From the NCBI GenBank assembly GCA_965227455.1, contig OZ245752.1, positions 4,278,001 to 4,342,000 of the forward strand: a DNA stretch of 64,000 nt, given 5' to 3'. The notes under the pieces were generated by a model. It did no database searches. It saw nothing but the letters and a program-made list of their open reading frames with translations, and had not been told where the DNA came from. The translations under genes and the position numbers were made by a program. How positions within the stretch are numbered: the first letter of the stretch is position 1; each line of letters opens with the position of its first letter. Below, piece after piece: positions 56,175-64,000 of this stretch. This DNA comes from JABDIP01 sp965227455 (GTDB lineage Bacteria > Pseudomonadota > Alphaproteobacteria > DSM-16000 > Inquilinaceae).

Positions 56175-57691
56175 GCGGCCGCGGAATTCGGTGGCGAGCC
56201 GCCGGCAGGCGCCGCATCGCGGCGCTGCTCGTCACGATCGCGCTTGCCATTCCGTCTTCCATCGCGCTCGCCGATGCGGCTGCGGCCGGCGTCAAATTGG
56301 AGTGGATGGACTGCCCCTATCCCCCGGACCTGGCCCGCACCGTGCGCTGTGCGCATCTCTTCCTGCCCGGCGCCGAGACGACCTGGCTGCCTGTCGCCGT
56401 CGTACAGCATGACCCCTCCGGGCCCAGCGAGTCCGCCATGCTGTTCCTCCAGGGCGGTCCGGGATTCGCGACCTTGGAGGAAGCGCCGTTTTTTGGTTGG
56501 CCGGACTGGGCTGAAGCCGCCGGTATGACCCGTGATCTCGTCCTGTTCGACTATCGCGGCACGGGATTGGCGTTCCCGAGGGATTTCTGCTTCGAGATCC
56601 GAGAGACCGTGCGTGAATCTCTGGCGATCGGATGGTTCTCGACAGAATCCCTGAACCTGTTTGCAGAGGCCAAGGCTGCGTGCCACCGGCGGATGGTTGC
56701 GCAGGGCCTGGACCTGACCCAGTTCTCGACGCAGCAATTCGTCGCCGACGTCTTGGCCCTGATGGATGTGCTTCCCTACTCCGAATGGACCCTGTTCGGC
56801 GCCTCCCATGGATCGTTGATCGCCCAGGAACTCATGCGCCTGGAGCCCGCAGGGCTGAGCAGCGTGATCCTTGATGGCGTCGTGCCGCCGGGTGTCGATC
56901 TCTCTCTAGAGGATCCGGCCCTTTTGGACGAGGCGATGGCGACCATCGATCGGGTCTGCCCGAGTTGGCGGATGGACCGGCCGGACTGTCATCGCTATGC
57001 CGGAGACTTTCTGGCCAGTCTGCAGACGATCCTCGATGACCTGTCCGAGGCCCCGCGTTGGGTGACGATCGAAGATTGGTCCAGTCCGGCGCCGTACAAG
57101 GTGCGGCTGGAGCCGGCCATTGTCCTGTATGCTTTGCAATCCGCGCTGACCTATCCCGATGGGGCGAACTTTGCCCGGGACGCCGTCGTTGAGGCAGCCC
57201 TTGGCGACCACGCGCTGCTCAACGAAATGATCGATTTCTGGCTCATTGGGCTGACCCTGCCAGGAGTCCATGAGCAGGTGTTTTTCTCCGTGCTCTGTGG
57301 CGACGAGCGCGCGTGGACCCAGGAGGATTTCGCGCGTCGGTCCTCAGCCACGCGATTCTATGGCGAATACCTGGACCATCCGTCCGCGATCCATCCTTGT
57401 GAACACTGGACCCCGGTGCCGGCAGCGAGCGGCGACCCGGTTTCGTCGACGATCCCGACTTTGATTTTTTCCGGCGAGTATGACCCGCTCACGCCGGTCG
57501 CATGGGGCGAAAGGGTCGCGGCCGGGCTGGAAAACAGCTTCCATTTCGTCATTCCGCGCGGCGGTCACGGGGCGCTGATGGAAAATGGGTGCGCCATGCA
57601 GATCATGCGCGACTTCCTGACAGATTCGGGGTCTGAGCCCGTGTCCCGGTGCCTGGAAAAGACCGTGCCGGGCATCCGGGATCCCGGTTGA
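56171..57691 (+). CDS. Exported alpha/beta hydrolase (TAP/prolyl-aminopeptidase-like)
   Basis: 506 residues. A basic N-terminus and a hydrophobic stretch (about 16-35) ending ALA indicate secretion. The alpha/beta hydrolase fold has FLQGGPGFATLE as oxyanion loop, FDYRGTGLA, the nucleophile elbow FGASHGSLIAQ with Ser near residue 211, the acid in FSGEYDPLTPV near 437 and the His in PRGGHGAL near 463. Two Cys-rich regions may form disulfides. The layout is that of the TAP-like/proline iminopeptidase group, but substrates vary widely. Start codon overlaps the glpK stop, so it is co-transcribed; a phosphodiesterase-like role in glycerol release is only a guess from position. Confidence 0.8.
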   Translation: MSGRGIRWRAAGRRRIAALLVTIALAIPSSIALADAAAAGVKLEWMDCPYPPDLARTVRCAHLFLPGAETTWLPVAVVQHDPSGPSESAMLFLQGGPGFATLEEAPFFGWPDWAEAAGMTRDLVLFDYRGTGLAFPRDFCFEIRETVRESLAIGWFSTESLNLFAEAKAACHRRMVAQGLDLTQFSTQQFVADVLALMDVLPYSEWTLFGASHGSLIAQELMRLEPAGLSSVILDGVVPPGVDLSLEDPALLDEAMATIDRVCPSWRMDRPDCHRYAGDFLASLQTILDDLSEAPRWVTIEDWSSPAPYKVRLEPAIVLYALQSALTYPDGANFARDAVVEAALGDHALLNEMIDFWLIGLTLPGVHEQVFFSVLCGDERAWTQEDFARRSSATRFYGEYLDHPSAIHPCEHWTPVPAASGDPVSSTIPTLIFSGEYDPLTPVAWGERVAAGLENSFHFVIPRGGHGALMENGCAMQIMRDFLTDSGSEPVSRCLEKTVPGIRDPG

Positions 57692-57758
57692 CGGCATGCG
57701 CCATAGGCCACTCAATTCATTGGCAGACCGCATCGATCGAGAATTCGATTTAACAAAT

Positions 57759-57780
57759 CTGTCACAAATCTGTCAGACTG
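57759..57780 (+). promoter_or_regulatory. Pho box upstream of ugpB
   Basis: Two 11-base direct units CTGTCACAAAT (57759-57769) and CTGTCAGACTG (57770-57780), close to the PhoB site consensus (CTGTCA twice at 11-base spacing). It predicts activation by PhoB when phosphate is scarce. A dyad AGCCCC/GGGGCT (57787-57792, 57807-57812) follows in the presumed leader. Confidence 0.85.
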
Positions 57781-57838
57781 GCGCAAAGCCCCCTCGATCA
57801 ATGTCCGGGGCTCTAAAGGGAAATGGGAGGTATCTTCG

Positions 57839-59152
57839 ATGAAGTTCAGGATTCTGCAGGCCGTCTCCGCCGCCGCCTTGATCGCCGGCGCGACCCCGGC
57901 CCTGGCTCAGACCGAGATCCAATGGTGGCATGCCATGGGCGGCGCGCTGGGCGAGAAGGTCGACGAGATCGCCGCCGGCTTCAACGCGACGCAGAGCGAC
58001 TACGCCGTCGTGCCGGTGTTCAAGGGCAACTACACCGAGACCATGACGGCGGCCATCGCCGGCTTCCGCACCGGCCAGCAGCCGCATCTGGTGCAGGTCT
58101 TCGAGGTCGGCACCGCCACCATGATGGCGGCCGAGGGCGCCATCTACCCGGTGCACGAGCTTATGGCCGACACCGGAGAGCCGTTCGATCCGAGCGCATA
58201 TCTGTCCTCCGTCGCGGGCTACTACACGACGACCGATGGCGACATGCTGTCGATGCCGTTCAACAGCTCGACGCCGGTCATGTACTACAACAAGGAGGCG
58301 TTCGCCGCCGCCGGGCTCGACCCGGACAGCCCGCCCCAGACCTGGCCGGAATTCGCCGAGGCGCTGAAGGCGACCCAGGCGGCCGGCTATCCGTGCGGCT
58401 TCACCACCGCCTGGCAGAGCTGGGTGCAGGTCGAGAACTATTCGGCCTGGCACGACCTGCCGATCGGAACCCAGTCCAACGGCTTCGGCGGGCTGGACAC
58501 CGAATTCACCTTCAACAGCCCGGGCCATGTGGCGCATATCAACGCGCTGGTCGAGTGGTCCAAGGACGACATCTTCCGCTATGGCGGCCGTCGCGGAGAC
58601 AGCCAGGCGCTGTTCACCTCGGGCGAATGCGCCGCCTATTTCAACTCCTCCGCGGGCTATGCCGGCATCAAGCGGACCGCCGAGTTCGATTTCGGCATCG
58701 GCATGCTGCCGTATTGGCCGGAGGTCTCCGACCAGCCGCAGAACAGCATCATCGGCGGCGCCACCTTGTGGGTGCTGCAGGGCCATGACAGCGGCGACTA
58801 CGAGGGCGTGGCGAAGTTCTTTACCTACCTGTCCTCCGCCGAGGTCCAGGCCGACTGGCACCAGTTCACCGGCTACCTGCCGATCACCATGGAAGCCTAC
58901 GAGCTGACCAAGAGCCAGGGCTTCTACGATGCCAATCCAGGTACCGAGACGGCGATCCTGCAGATGACGCTGAACGATCCGACGGCCAACTCCAAGGGCC
59001 TGCGTTTCGGCAGCTTCGTGCAGATCCGCGACATCATCAACGAGGAGCTGGAGGCGATCTGGGCCGGCGACAAGACGGCTGAGGAAGGGCTGAACACCGC
59101 GGTGGAACGCGGCAACACCCTGTTGCGCCAGTTCGAGGAAGACAACTCCTAG
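57839..59152 (+). CDS. ugpB: sn-glycerol-3-phosphate ABC transporter, binding protein
   Basis: 437 residues, GGGAGG seven bases upstream of the ATG. Signal peptide of about 23 residues (cleavage after ALA). Family-1 binding protein: EIQWWHAMGGALGEKVDEIA, VPVFKGNYTETMTAAIAGFR, MPFNSSTPVMYYNKEAF, the substrate-site GGLDTEFTFNSPGH, FIGG-type NSIIGGATLWVLQGH and FTGYLPITMEAYE are as in UgpB. First gene of the ugpBAEC operon behind a Pho box. A strong hairpin separates it from ugpA. Confidence 0.95.
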   Translation: MKFRILQAVSAAALIAGATPALAQTEIQWWHAMGGALGEKVDEIAAGFNATQSDYAVVPVFKGNYTETMTAAIAGFRTGQQPHLVQVFEVGTATMMAAEGAIYPVHELMADTGEPFDPSAYLSSVAGYYTTTDGDMLSMPFNSSTPVMYYNKEAFAAAGLDPDSPPQTWPEFAEALKATQAAGYPCGFTTAWQSWVQVENYSAWHDLPIGTQSNGFGGLDTEFTFNSPGHVAHINALVEWSKDDIFRYGGRRGDSQALFTSGECAAYFNSSAGYAGIKRTAEFDFGIGMLPYWPEVSDQPQNSIIGGATLWVLQGHDSGDYEGVAKFFTYLSSAEVQADWHQFTGYLPITMEAYELTKSQGFYDANPGTETAILQMTLNDPTANSKGLRFGSFVQIRDIINEELEAIWAGDKTAEEGLNTAVERGNTLLRQFEEDNS

Positions 59153-59165
59153 ACGCGATAGGTTT

Positions 59166-59200
59166 GCGGGCCGGGGCGGCATCCGCCGCCGCCGGCCCGC
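59166..59200 (+). promoter_or_regulatory. Strong intra-operon hairpin between ugpB and ugpA
   Basis: GCGGGCCGGGGCGGC (59166-59180), loop ATCC, GCCGCCGCCGGCCCGC (59185-59200): a near-perfect stem of 15 bp with one bulged base. Without a U tract it is more likely to stabilise or attenuate the mRNA after ugpB, giving more binding protein than permease, than to end transcription fully. It lies ten bases before the ugpA start. Confidence 0.7.
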
Positions 59201-59209
59201 CTGCCGCTC

Positions 59210-60091
59210 ATGGAAAAGCGCGTCACCTTCAACAACCGGATCCTGCCCTATCTGCTGGTCGCGCCGCAGATCGTGATCACGGTCGTCTTCTTCCTGTGGC
59301 CGGCGGCCCAGGCGATCTACCAGTCGCTGCTGCGCCAGAACCCGTTCGGCACCTCGGTGCGGTTCGTCTGGCTCCAGAATTTCCGCAAGATCTTCACCGA
59401 CCCGCTCTATTTCGAGGCGCTGGAAGTCACCTTCCTGTTCGGCTTCCTGGTCGCTTTCCTGTCGATGAGCGTGGCCCTGTTCCTGGCGGTGATGGCCGAC
59501 CGGGTGATCAAGGGCGCGACCGCCTACAAGACCCTGCTGATCTGGCCCTATGCGGTCGCCCCGGCGGTGGCCGGGGTGCTGTGGCTGTTCATGTTCGCGC
59601 CGACCGTCGGCATCGTCGCCTATTTCCTGGACCAACTCGGCTATCTGTGGAACTTCCGGGTCGATGGCGAGCAGGCGATGGCCCTGGTGGTGTTCGCCGC
59701 CGCCTGGAAGCAGATCAGCTACAATTTCCTGTTCTTCCTGGCCGGGCTGCAATCGATCCCGCGCTCGCTGATCGAAGCGGCGGCGATCGATGGGGCCGGG
59801 CCGCAGCGCCGGTTCTGGACCATCGTCTTCCCGCTGCTGTCGCCGACCACCTTCTTCCTGCTGGTGGTCAATGTGGTCTACGCCTTCTTCGAGACCTTCG
59901 GGATCATCCACGCTGTGACCGCCGGCGGTCCGGCCAACGCCACCACCACGCTGGTCTACAAGGTCTTCAATGACGGCTTCATCGGCCTCGACCTGGGCGG
60001 CTCGGCGGCGCAGTCGGTGGTGCTGATGGTCATCGTGATCTCGCTGACCGTGGTCCAGTTCCGTTTCATCGAACGGCGGGTGCATTACTAA
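59210..60091 (+). CDS. ugpA: sn-glycerol-3-phosphate ABC transporter, permease
   Basis: 293 residues, six transmembrane helices (MalF type). LPYLLVAPQIVITVVFFLWP at the start and the EAA loop EAAAIDGAGPQRRFWTIVFP near residue 186 that docks to the ATPase. The last base of its stop is the first of the ugpE ATG (TAATG), so they are translationally coupled. Confidence 0.95.
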   Translation: MEKRVTFNNRILPYLLVAPQIVITVVFFLWPAAQAIYQSLLRQNPFGTSVRFVWLQNFRKIFTDPLYFEALEVTFLFGFLVAFLSMSVALFLAVMADRVIKGATAYKTLLIWPYAVAPAVAGVLWLFMFAPTVGIVAYFLDQLGYLWNFRVDGEQAMALVVFAAAWKQISYNFLFFLAGLQSIPRSLIEAAAIDGAGPQRRFWTIVFPLLSPTTFFLLVVNVVYAFFETFGIIHAVTAGGPANATTTLVYKVFNDGFIGLDLGGSAAQSVVLMVIVISLTVVQFRFIERRVHY

Positions 60092-60936
60092 TGGTCGAGA
60101 ACCGCCCCATCATCACCTTCATCAGCCATGCGGTGATCTGGCTCGGCATCCTGACGGTCGCCTTCCCGATCTACGTGACCTTCATCGCATCGACCCACAG
60201 CCTGCCCGAGGTGCTGGCGTCGCCCATGTCGCTGCTGCCGGGCGACCATCTCTGGGACAACTACTCCACCGCGCTCGCGGCCGGGTCGGATGCCGTGTCC
60301 GGGGCCACGCCGGTCTGGTTCATGATGTGGAACAGCCTGGTGATGGCGATCGTGATCGCCGTCGGCAAGATCTTCATCTCCATCCTGTCGGCCTTCGCCA
60401 TCGTCTATTTCCGCTTCCGCTTCCGGATGGTGTTCTTCTGGATGATCTTCCTGACCCTGATGCTGCCGGTCGAGGTCCGCATCCTGCCGACCTACGAGGT
60501 GGTGGCCAATCTCGGCATGCTGAACAGCTATTCCGGGCTGACCATTCCGCTGATCGCCTCGGCGACCGCGACCTTCCTGTTCCGGCAGTTCTTCATGACC
60601 GTGCCGGACGAGCTGGCCGAGGCGGCGCGCATGGACGGGGCCGGCCCGATGCGGTTCTTCAAGGACATCCTGCTGCCGCTGTCGGCGACCAACATCGCCG
60701 CGCTCTTCGTCATCCTCTTCATCTTCGGCTGGAACCAGTATCTCTGGCCGCTGCTGATCACCGACGATCTGGAGACCATCGTTATCGGCATCTACCGGAT
60801 GCTGAACGTCGGCGACAACGAGGCCGAATGGCAGATCATCATGGCCACCACCATGCTGGCGATGATCCCGCCGGTGCTGGTGGTGGTGTTCATGCAGCGC
60901 TGGTTCGTCAAGGGCCTGGTGGAAAGCGAGAAGTAA
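60091..60936 (+). CDS. ugpE: sn-glycerol-3-phosphate ABC transporter, permease
   Basis: 281 residues, six helices (MalG type) with TLMLPVEVRILPTYEVV and the EAA loop EAARMDGAGPMRFFKDILLP near residue 175. NQYLWPLLITDDLETIVIGI is typical for UgpE. One base separates its stop from the ugpC start. Confidence 0.95.
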   Translation: MVENRPIITFISHAVIWLGILTVAFPIYVTFIASTHSLPEVLASPMSLLPGDHLWDNYSTALAAGSDAVSGATPVWFMMWNSLVMAIVIAVGKIFISILSAFAIVYFRFRFRMVFFWMIFLTLMLPVEVRILPTYEVVANLGMLNSYSGLTIPLIASATATFLFRQFFMTVPDELAEAARMDGAGPMRFFKDILLPLSATNIAALFVILFIFGWNQYLWPLLITDDLETIVIGIYRMLNVGDNEAEWQIIMATTMLAMIPPVLVVVFMQRWFVKGLVESEK

Positions 60937-60937
60937 T

Positions 60938-62029
60938 ATGGCGACGGTGGCGATCCGCGAGGTCCGCAAGACCTATCCCGGCCACGATATCGAGGTCATC
61001 CGGGGCATCGACTGCGATGTCGCCGATGGCGAGTTCCTGGTCATGCTGGGACCGTCGGGCTGCGGCAAGTCGACCCTGCTGCGCATGGTCGCCGGGCTGG
61101 AGCGCATCAGCGCCGGCGAAGTGGCGATCGGCGAGCGGGTGGTCAACAATCTGGAGCCCAAGGACCGGGACATCGCCATGGTGTTCCAGAACTACGCGCT
61201 GTACCCGCATATGTCGGTCTACGGCAACATGGCCTACGGGCTGAAGATCCAGGGCCTGCCCAAGGAGGAGATCGATCGCCGGGTGCGCGAGGCGGCGGAG
61301 ATCCTGGAGCTGTCGCAATTCCTGGAACGCAAGCCGCGCAACCTGTCCGGCGGCCAGCGCCAGCGCGTCGCCATGGGCCGCGCCATCGTGCGCGAGCCGT
61401 CGGTGTTCCTGTTCGATGAGCCGCTGTCGAACCTCGACGCAAAGCTGCGCACGCAGATGAGGGTGGAGATCAAGAAACTCCAGCAGCGTCTTGGAATCAC
61501 GAGTCTTTATGTCACCCACGACCAGGTCGAGGCGATGACCCTGGCGGACCGGATGATGGTGATGAATGGTGGCGTGGCGGAGCAGATCGGCACGCCGCTG
61601 GATGTCTACTCGAACCCGGCGACCCAGTTCGTCGCCGGCTTCATCGGCTCGCCGGCGATGAACTTCCTGCCCGGGCGCGTGCTGGAGGACGACACCCATG
61701 TGGAGCTCGCCGGAGGCCACCGGCTGACTACGCCCAAGGCGGTCGGCCATGCCGGCAAGGACATCACCGTCGGCATCCGGCCCGAGCATCTGCATATGGC
61801 GGGCGCCACCGATGCCGAACGGCGCATCACGGTGCATGTGGAACTGCTGGAGGCGCTGGGCGCCGACACCGTCGTCCATGGCCGCATCGACGGCCAGGGC
61901 GAGATGCTGATGGCAAGGCTGCCCGGCATCGTCAGCGCCGCCCAGGGCGACCCGATCGCGCTTGCGGTGGATAACGGTCAGCTGCATCTGTTCGACAGCG
62001 AGACCGGACGGTCGCTGGCGGCGGGGTGA
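60938..62029 (+). CDS. ugpC: sn-glycerol-3-phosphate ABC transporter, ATPase
   Basis: 363 residues, MalK-type. Walker A GPSGCGKSTLL near residue 37, Q-loop VFQNYALYPHMSV, signature LSGGQRQRVAMGRA, Walker B VFLFDEPLSNLDAKLR, switch His in YVTHDQVEAM; the C-terminal TOBE/OB domain (about 240-355) contains GIRPEHLHMA. Last gene of the operon, ending 13 bases before the convergent sigma-factor gene. Confidence 0.95.
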   Translation: MATVAIREVRKTYPGHDIEVIRGIDCDVADGEFLVMLGPSGCGKSTLLRMVAGLERISAGEVAIGERVVNNLEPKDRDIAMVFQNYALYPHMSVYGNMAYGLKIQGLPKEEIDRRVREAAEILELSQFLERKPRNLSGGQRQRVAMGRAIVREPSVFLFDEPLSNLDAKLRTQMRVEIKKLQQRLGITSLYVTHDQVEAMTLADRMMVMNGGVAEQIGTPLDVYSNPATQFVAGFIGSPAMNFLPGRVLEDDTHVELAGGHRLTTPKAVGHAGKDITVGIRPEHLHMAGATDAERRITVHVELLEALGADTVVHGRIDGQGEMLMARLPGIVSAAQGDPIALAVDNGQLHLFDSETGRSLAAG

Positions 62030-62042
62030 GGGCGGAGCTTGC

Positions 62043-62630
62043 CTAACAGTCGCCGGTGCAGCCCCGCTCGGGCCGCCGCTCCCGATAGTCCAGCACCGTG
62101 CCCCAGCGGTCCGTCTCCACGGCGCAGCAGCGCAGCAGGGATTGCTTGAGCTTGGCGCGGCCGCGCTGGACGCGGGATTTCATGCCCGACACCGACAGCC
62201 CCAGCCTTGCGGCCGCCTCGGCCTGGGTCAGGCCTTCGATCTCGGTCAGCATCAGGGCCTCGCCATAGGCCGGCGGCAGGCCGCGGATGAAAGGGATCAG
62301 ACAGCGCGCGAATTCAGCCGTATCGACGCGCTCCCCGTCCGCCGGTTCCGGATCCGCGGAGGGCGCCTCCGACCGGAACGCCTCCAGCGCCCGGTCCTCG
62401 ACCGCGCGGCGGCGGTGATGGTCGGCGACGGCATTGGCCGCTACCCGCAGCATCCAGGCGGTGGGATTGTCGGCCGCCTTCAACGCCTCCTGATGCCGGA
62501 CCAGGCGCAACAGCACGGCGCCGACCACATCCTCCACCGAGGCCGGGTCGACCCGGCGGCGGATGTAGTCGGAGAGCCGTGCCTGGAAGCCGGCCCAGGC
62601 GTCCGGCGGCAGGGCGGTCGCCCGGGTCAC
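62043..62630 (-). CDS. ECF RNA polymerase sigma factor (SigZ-like)
   Basis: 195 residues. Region 2 with YIRRRVDPASVEDVVGAVLLR and NPTAWMLRVAANAVADHHRR; region 4 with LPPAYGEALMLTEIEGLTQA and the HTH AAARLGLSVSGMKSRVQRGR. The C-terminus carries several Cys (LLRCCAVETD and RGCTGDC), as often found in the SigZ-like group and fit to bind a metal or metalloid. Ten bases after the ArsI/CadI-type gene, so the pair is one unit. No anti-sigma gene is seen. Confidence 0.9.
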   Translation of the reverse strand: MTRATALPPDAWAGFQARLSDYIRRRVDPASVEDVVGAVLLRLVRHQEALKAADNPTAWMLRVAANAVADHHRRRAVEDRALEAFRSEAPSADPEPADGERVDTAEFARCLIPFIRGLPPAYGEALMLTEIEGLTQAEAAARLGLSVSGMKSRVQRGRAKLKQSLLRCCAVETDRWGTVLDYRERRPERGCTGDC

Positions 62631-62640
62631 GGATGCCCGC

Positions 62641-63078
62641 TCATCCGCAGGCGGCCCCCGCCCTGGCGTCCTCGCCGGTGCAGCAGGTCTTGCCGAGCGC
62701 CTCCCGCGCGGGGTCCGGGGCGTCGTCGGTGATGCGGTACCATTCCCAGCTCAGACCCTGGGGCTCCTTGGACCACAGCTTGTCCTGGGTGGCGTGGCAG
62801 CATGTGGTGTCCTGCTCCACCTCGTGGAGGATGCCGGCCGCGTCCAGCCGCCGGGCCTGGTCGTCGATCTCGCCGGGCTCGAAGACCTCGACGCCGAGAT
62901 GGTTCAGCCGCTCGGCGGCGCTCGGGTTCTCGAACAGCGCCAGCTTAAGCGGCGGTCGGGAAATCGCAAAATTGGCGTAGCCTGGCCGCCGCTTGTGCGG
63001 CTCGGCGTCGAACAGCTTGCCGTAATAGGCCACGGCCTCGTCGATGTCGCGGACATTGAGTGCCAGTTGCAGGCGCAT
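62641..63078 (-). CDS. ArsI/CadI-family vicinal-oxygen-chelate metalloenzyme
   Basis: 145 residues from the ATG at 63078. VOC fold with QLALNVRDIDEAVAYYGKLF and FAISRPPLKLALFENP; NHLGVEVFEP supplies a metal-binding His, TTCCHATQDKLW the vicinal Cys pair that binds As(III) in ArsI, and EWYRITDD the metal-binding Glu. A second CC and further Cys close the protein (KTCCTGED, AACG). ArsI cleaves the C-As bond of trivalent organoarsenicals; CadI-type members are linked to cadmium. Its partner is the Cys-tailed sigma factor downstream. Confidence 0.9.
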   Translation of the reverse strand: MRLQLALNVRDIDEAVAYYGKLFDAEPHKRRPGYANFAISRPPLKLALFENPSAAERLNHLGVEVFEPGEIDDQARRLDAAGILHEVEQDTTCCHATQDKLWSKEPQGLSWEWYRITDDAPDPAREALGKTCCTGEDARAGAACG

Positions 63079-63158
63079 GGGATGGTCCCTCCTTGCGTGA
63101 GCGTCACCCGGTAAGACGCGGGCGACGCCGGAAGGACGCAGGTTTTTCGTGCACAGCA

Positions 63159-63237
63159 CGTCGTCCCCGCGAAAGCGGTGACCTCGAGACGCAATTAGGA
63201 AGACCGCATCGAGGTTTCCGCCTGGGCGGGAACGACG
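63159..63237. repeat. Inverted repeat of the CGTCGTCCCCGC type
   Basis: Left arm 63159-63186 (CGTCGTCCCCGCGAAAGCGG...CCTCGA) and right arm 63209-63237 (TCGAGGTTTCCGCC...GGGAACGACG) are imperfect complements. Related in outline to the GTCATTCCCGCG-type palindromes near 34.5 and 36.9 kb. It fills the gap between the lipoprotein and ArsI-type genes. Confidence 0.65.
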
Positions 63238-63249
63238 AAGCTGGCGCTG

Positions 63250-63828
63250 CTATCGGCAGGTCCGGTAGCTGTTGCGGTGATGGTCGACCATCAACTCCAC
63301 GAAGGCGTCGAAATCGGCCTGGGTGAATTCCGCGGCCGTGTAGTACTGGTCGCGCCGCAGCCGGCAATAGGTCGGGGCGGTGGCATCGGCCACCAGCCGC
63401 GATTCGGCGTTGGCCACCTGGGTCTGATAGGTGTCGTAGAGCCGGTTGCGATTACCCGACCGATAGCGCGCCAGGAAGCCCGCGATCGTGTTCTGGGCGT
63501 TGCCGAGGCGGCGTTGATGTTCGACGGTGAACTGCTGGTAGCGGTCGAACAGGGCGGGTTCCCGGTAGAATCCGTGGCAGGTCAGCCCGGTCACCATCAT
63601 CGAGGTGTGCAGCCGGATCGCCTGCTCCGCCGCCATCTCCTCTTCCGTCATGCAGGCGCCGTCCGGATGGCCGATCGGCGAGAAGGTCACCGGCTCCGCA
63701 AGGGCCGTGCGCAGGCTCGGCTCGGCCGGCGGCGGGGCCGCCGTCGCGACCGATTGCCTGGGCGATTTGTCGGTCTGGCAGGCGCCGGCCAGAAGGGCTG
63801 CCGCGAGCACAAAAGCTAGACTTCGCAT
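63250..63828 (-). CDS. Hypothetical lipoprotein
   Basis: 192 residues from the ATG at 63828 (the frame opens at 63846). The N-terminus MRSLAFVLAAALLAGACQT has a lipobox with Cys17. A Pro/Ala-rich linker follows, then a helical body with four spaced Cys (GACMTEEEM, LTCHGFYREP, PTYCRLRRDQ and the terminal TCR) that could form two disulfides, as expected outside the cytoplasm. I recognise no named family. The remaining 63829-64000 shows no gene. Confidence 0.75.
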   Translation of the reverse strand: MRSLAFVLAAALLAGACQTDKSPRQSVATAAPPPAEPSLRTALAEPVTFSPIGHPDGACMTEEEMAAEQAIRLHTSMMVTGLTCHGFYREPALFDRYQQFTVEHQRRLGNAQNTIAGFLARYRSGNRNRLYDTYQTQVANAESRLVADATAPTYCRLRRDQYYTAAEFTQADFDAFVELMVDHHRNSYRTCR

Positions 63829-64000
63829 GGAATGCTGATCCCCCAACGCTGAAACATGCCGATGTGCTTCCCCGCACGATCCCGGCTGTCAGCGATGATG
63901 CGGCAGGTCACCCTAACGGGGCGTAAACGAGGTGTTAAGGGCACCGCCCCGTGGCCCATTGTCACGGCCGTCACCCTATGGCACCGCGGCAACACTCTGA

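Noticed and set aside
57773..60085. 770-codon minus-strand frame opposite ugpB and ugpA
   Set aside because: Shadow of the well-identified ugp genes; low-complexity His/Asp/Arg-rich product.

Overview
The window is a high-GC, gene-dense bacterial chromosome segment. The dnaA, dnaN, recF and gyrB genes, a Pho-box-controlled ugp operon, an ArsI/ECF-sigma pair and the general protein repertoire look most like an alphaproteobacterium of the Rhodospirillales type. This assignment is inferred from protein style, not from a search. No rRNA, tRNA, CRISPR array, transposase or integrase was seen.

Layout. (1) 1-1261: 3' part of dnaA, cut by the window edge. (2) 1262-17532: two very large Sec-exported RHS/YD-repeat proteins on the + strand. 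Each is preceded by a diverged copy of the same leader of about 450 bp. The leader carries the tail of dnaA, a conserved candidate promoter and a conserved 10-codon micro-ORF. The first RHS gene is followed by a low-GC membrane-anchored ORF that could be its immunity partner. (3) 17794-26968: accessory stretch with a DUF5675 protein, a double-AAA+ ATPase, an SRPBCC-like protein, a DUF3313-type lipoprotein, a papain-like cysteine protease, a DUF1479 oxygenase, an NADP-dependent oxidoreductase and a small protein with deaminase-type motifs. (4) 27024-33311: a cyclic-nucleotide-gated K+ channel divergent from dnaN-recF-gyrB. The usual dnaA-dnaN neighbourhood is therefore split by about 27 kb. (5) 33686-41380: VTT/DedA-like membrane protein, PBP1-type transglycosylase/transpeptidase, LMW phosphatase/fructosamine kinase pair, GST/ECF sigma pair, sirtuin/uracil-DNA glycosylase pair. 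(6) 41466-47343: seven DUF805 membrane-protein paralogues, interrupted by a SufR-like regulator divergent from a Rieske-fusion protein, with two matching 24-bp dyads between them. (7) 47353-54352: zincin, pterin dehydratase, SDR, DUF3429 protein, two EamA transporters, an oligopeptide-type binding protein and a YgjP-like metallopeptidase. (8) 54678-62029: glycerol kinase, an exported alpha/beta hydrolase and ugpBAEC behind a Pho box. (9) 62043-63828: ECF sigma factor with an ArsI/CadI-type dioxygenase, then a lipoprotein.

The most unusual material is the dnaA-dnaN accessory region. Gene tails (dnaA, and apparently the DUF5675 gene) recur downstream of inserted modules, RHS tips and partners are low-GC, and a leader micro-ORF is kept with only synonymous or aromatic-for-aromatic changes. 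Many palindromic intergenic repeats of several families are scattered from 33 kb onward.
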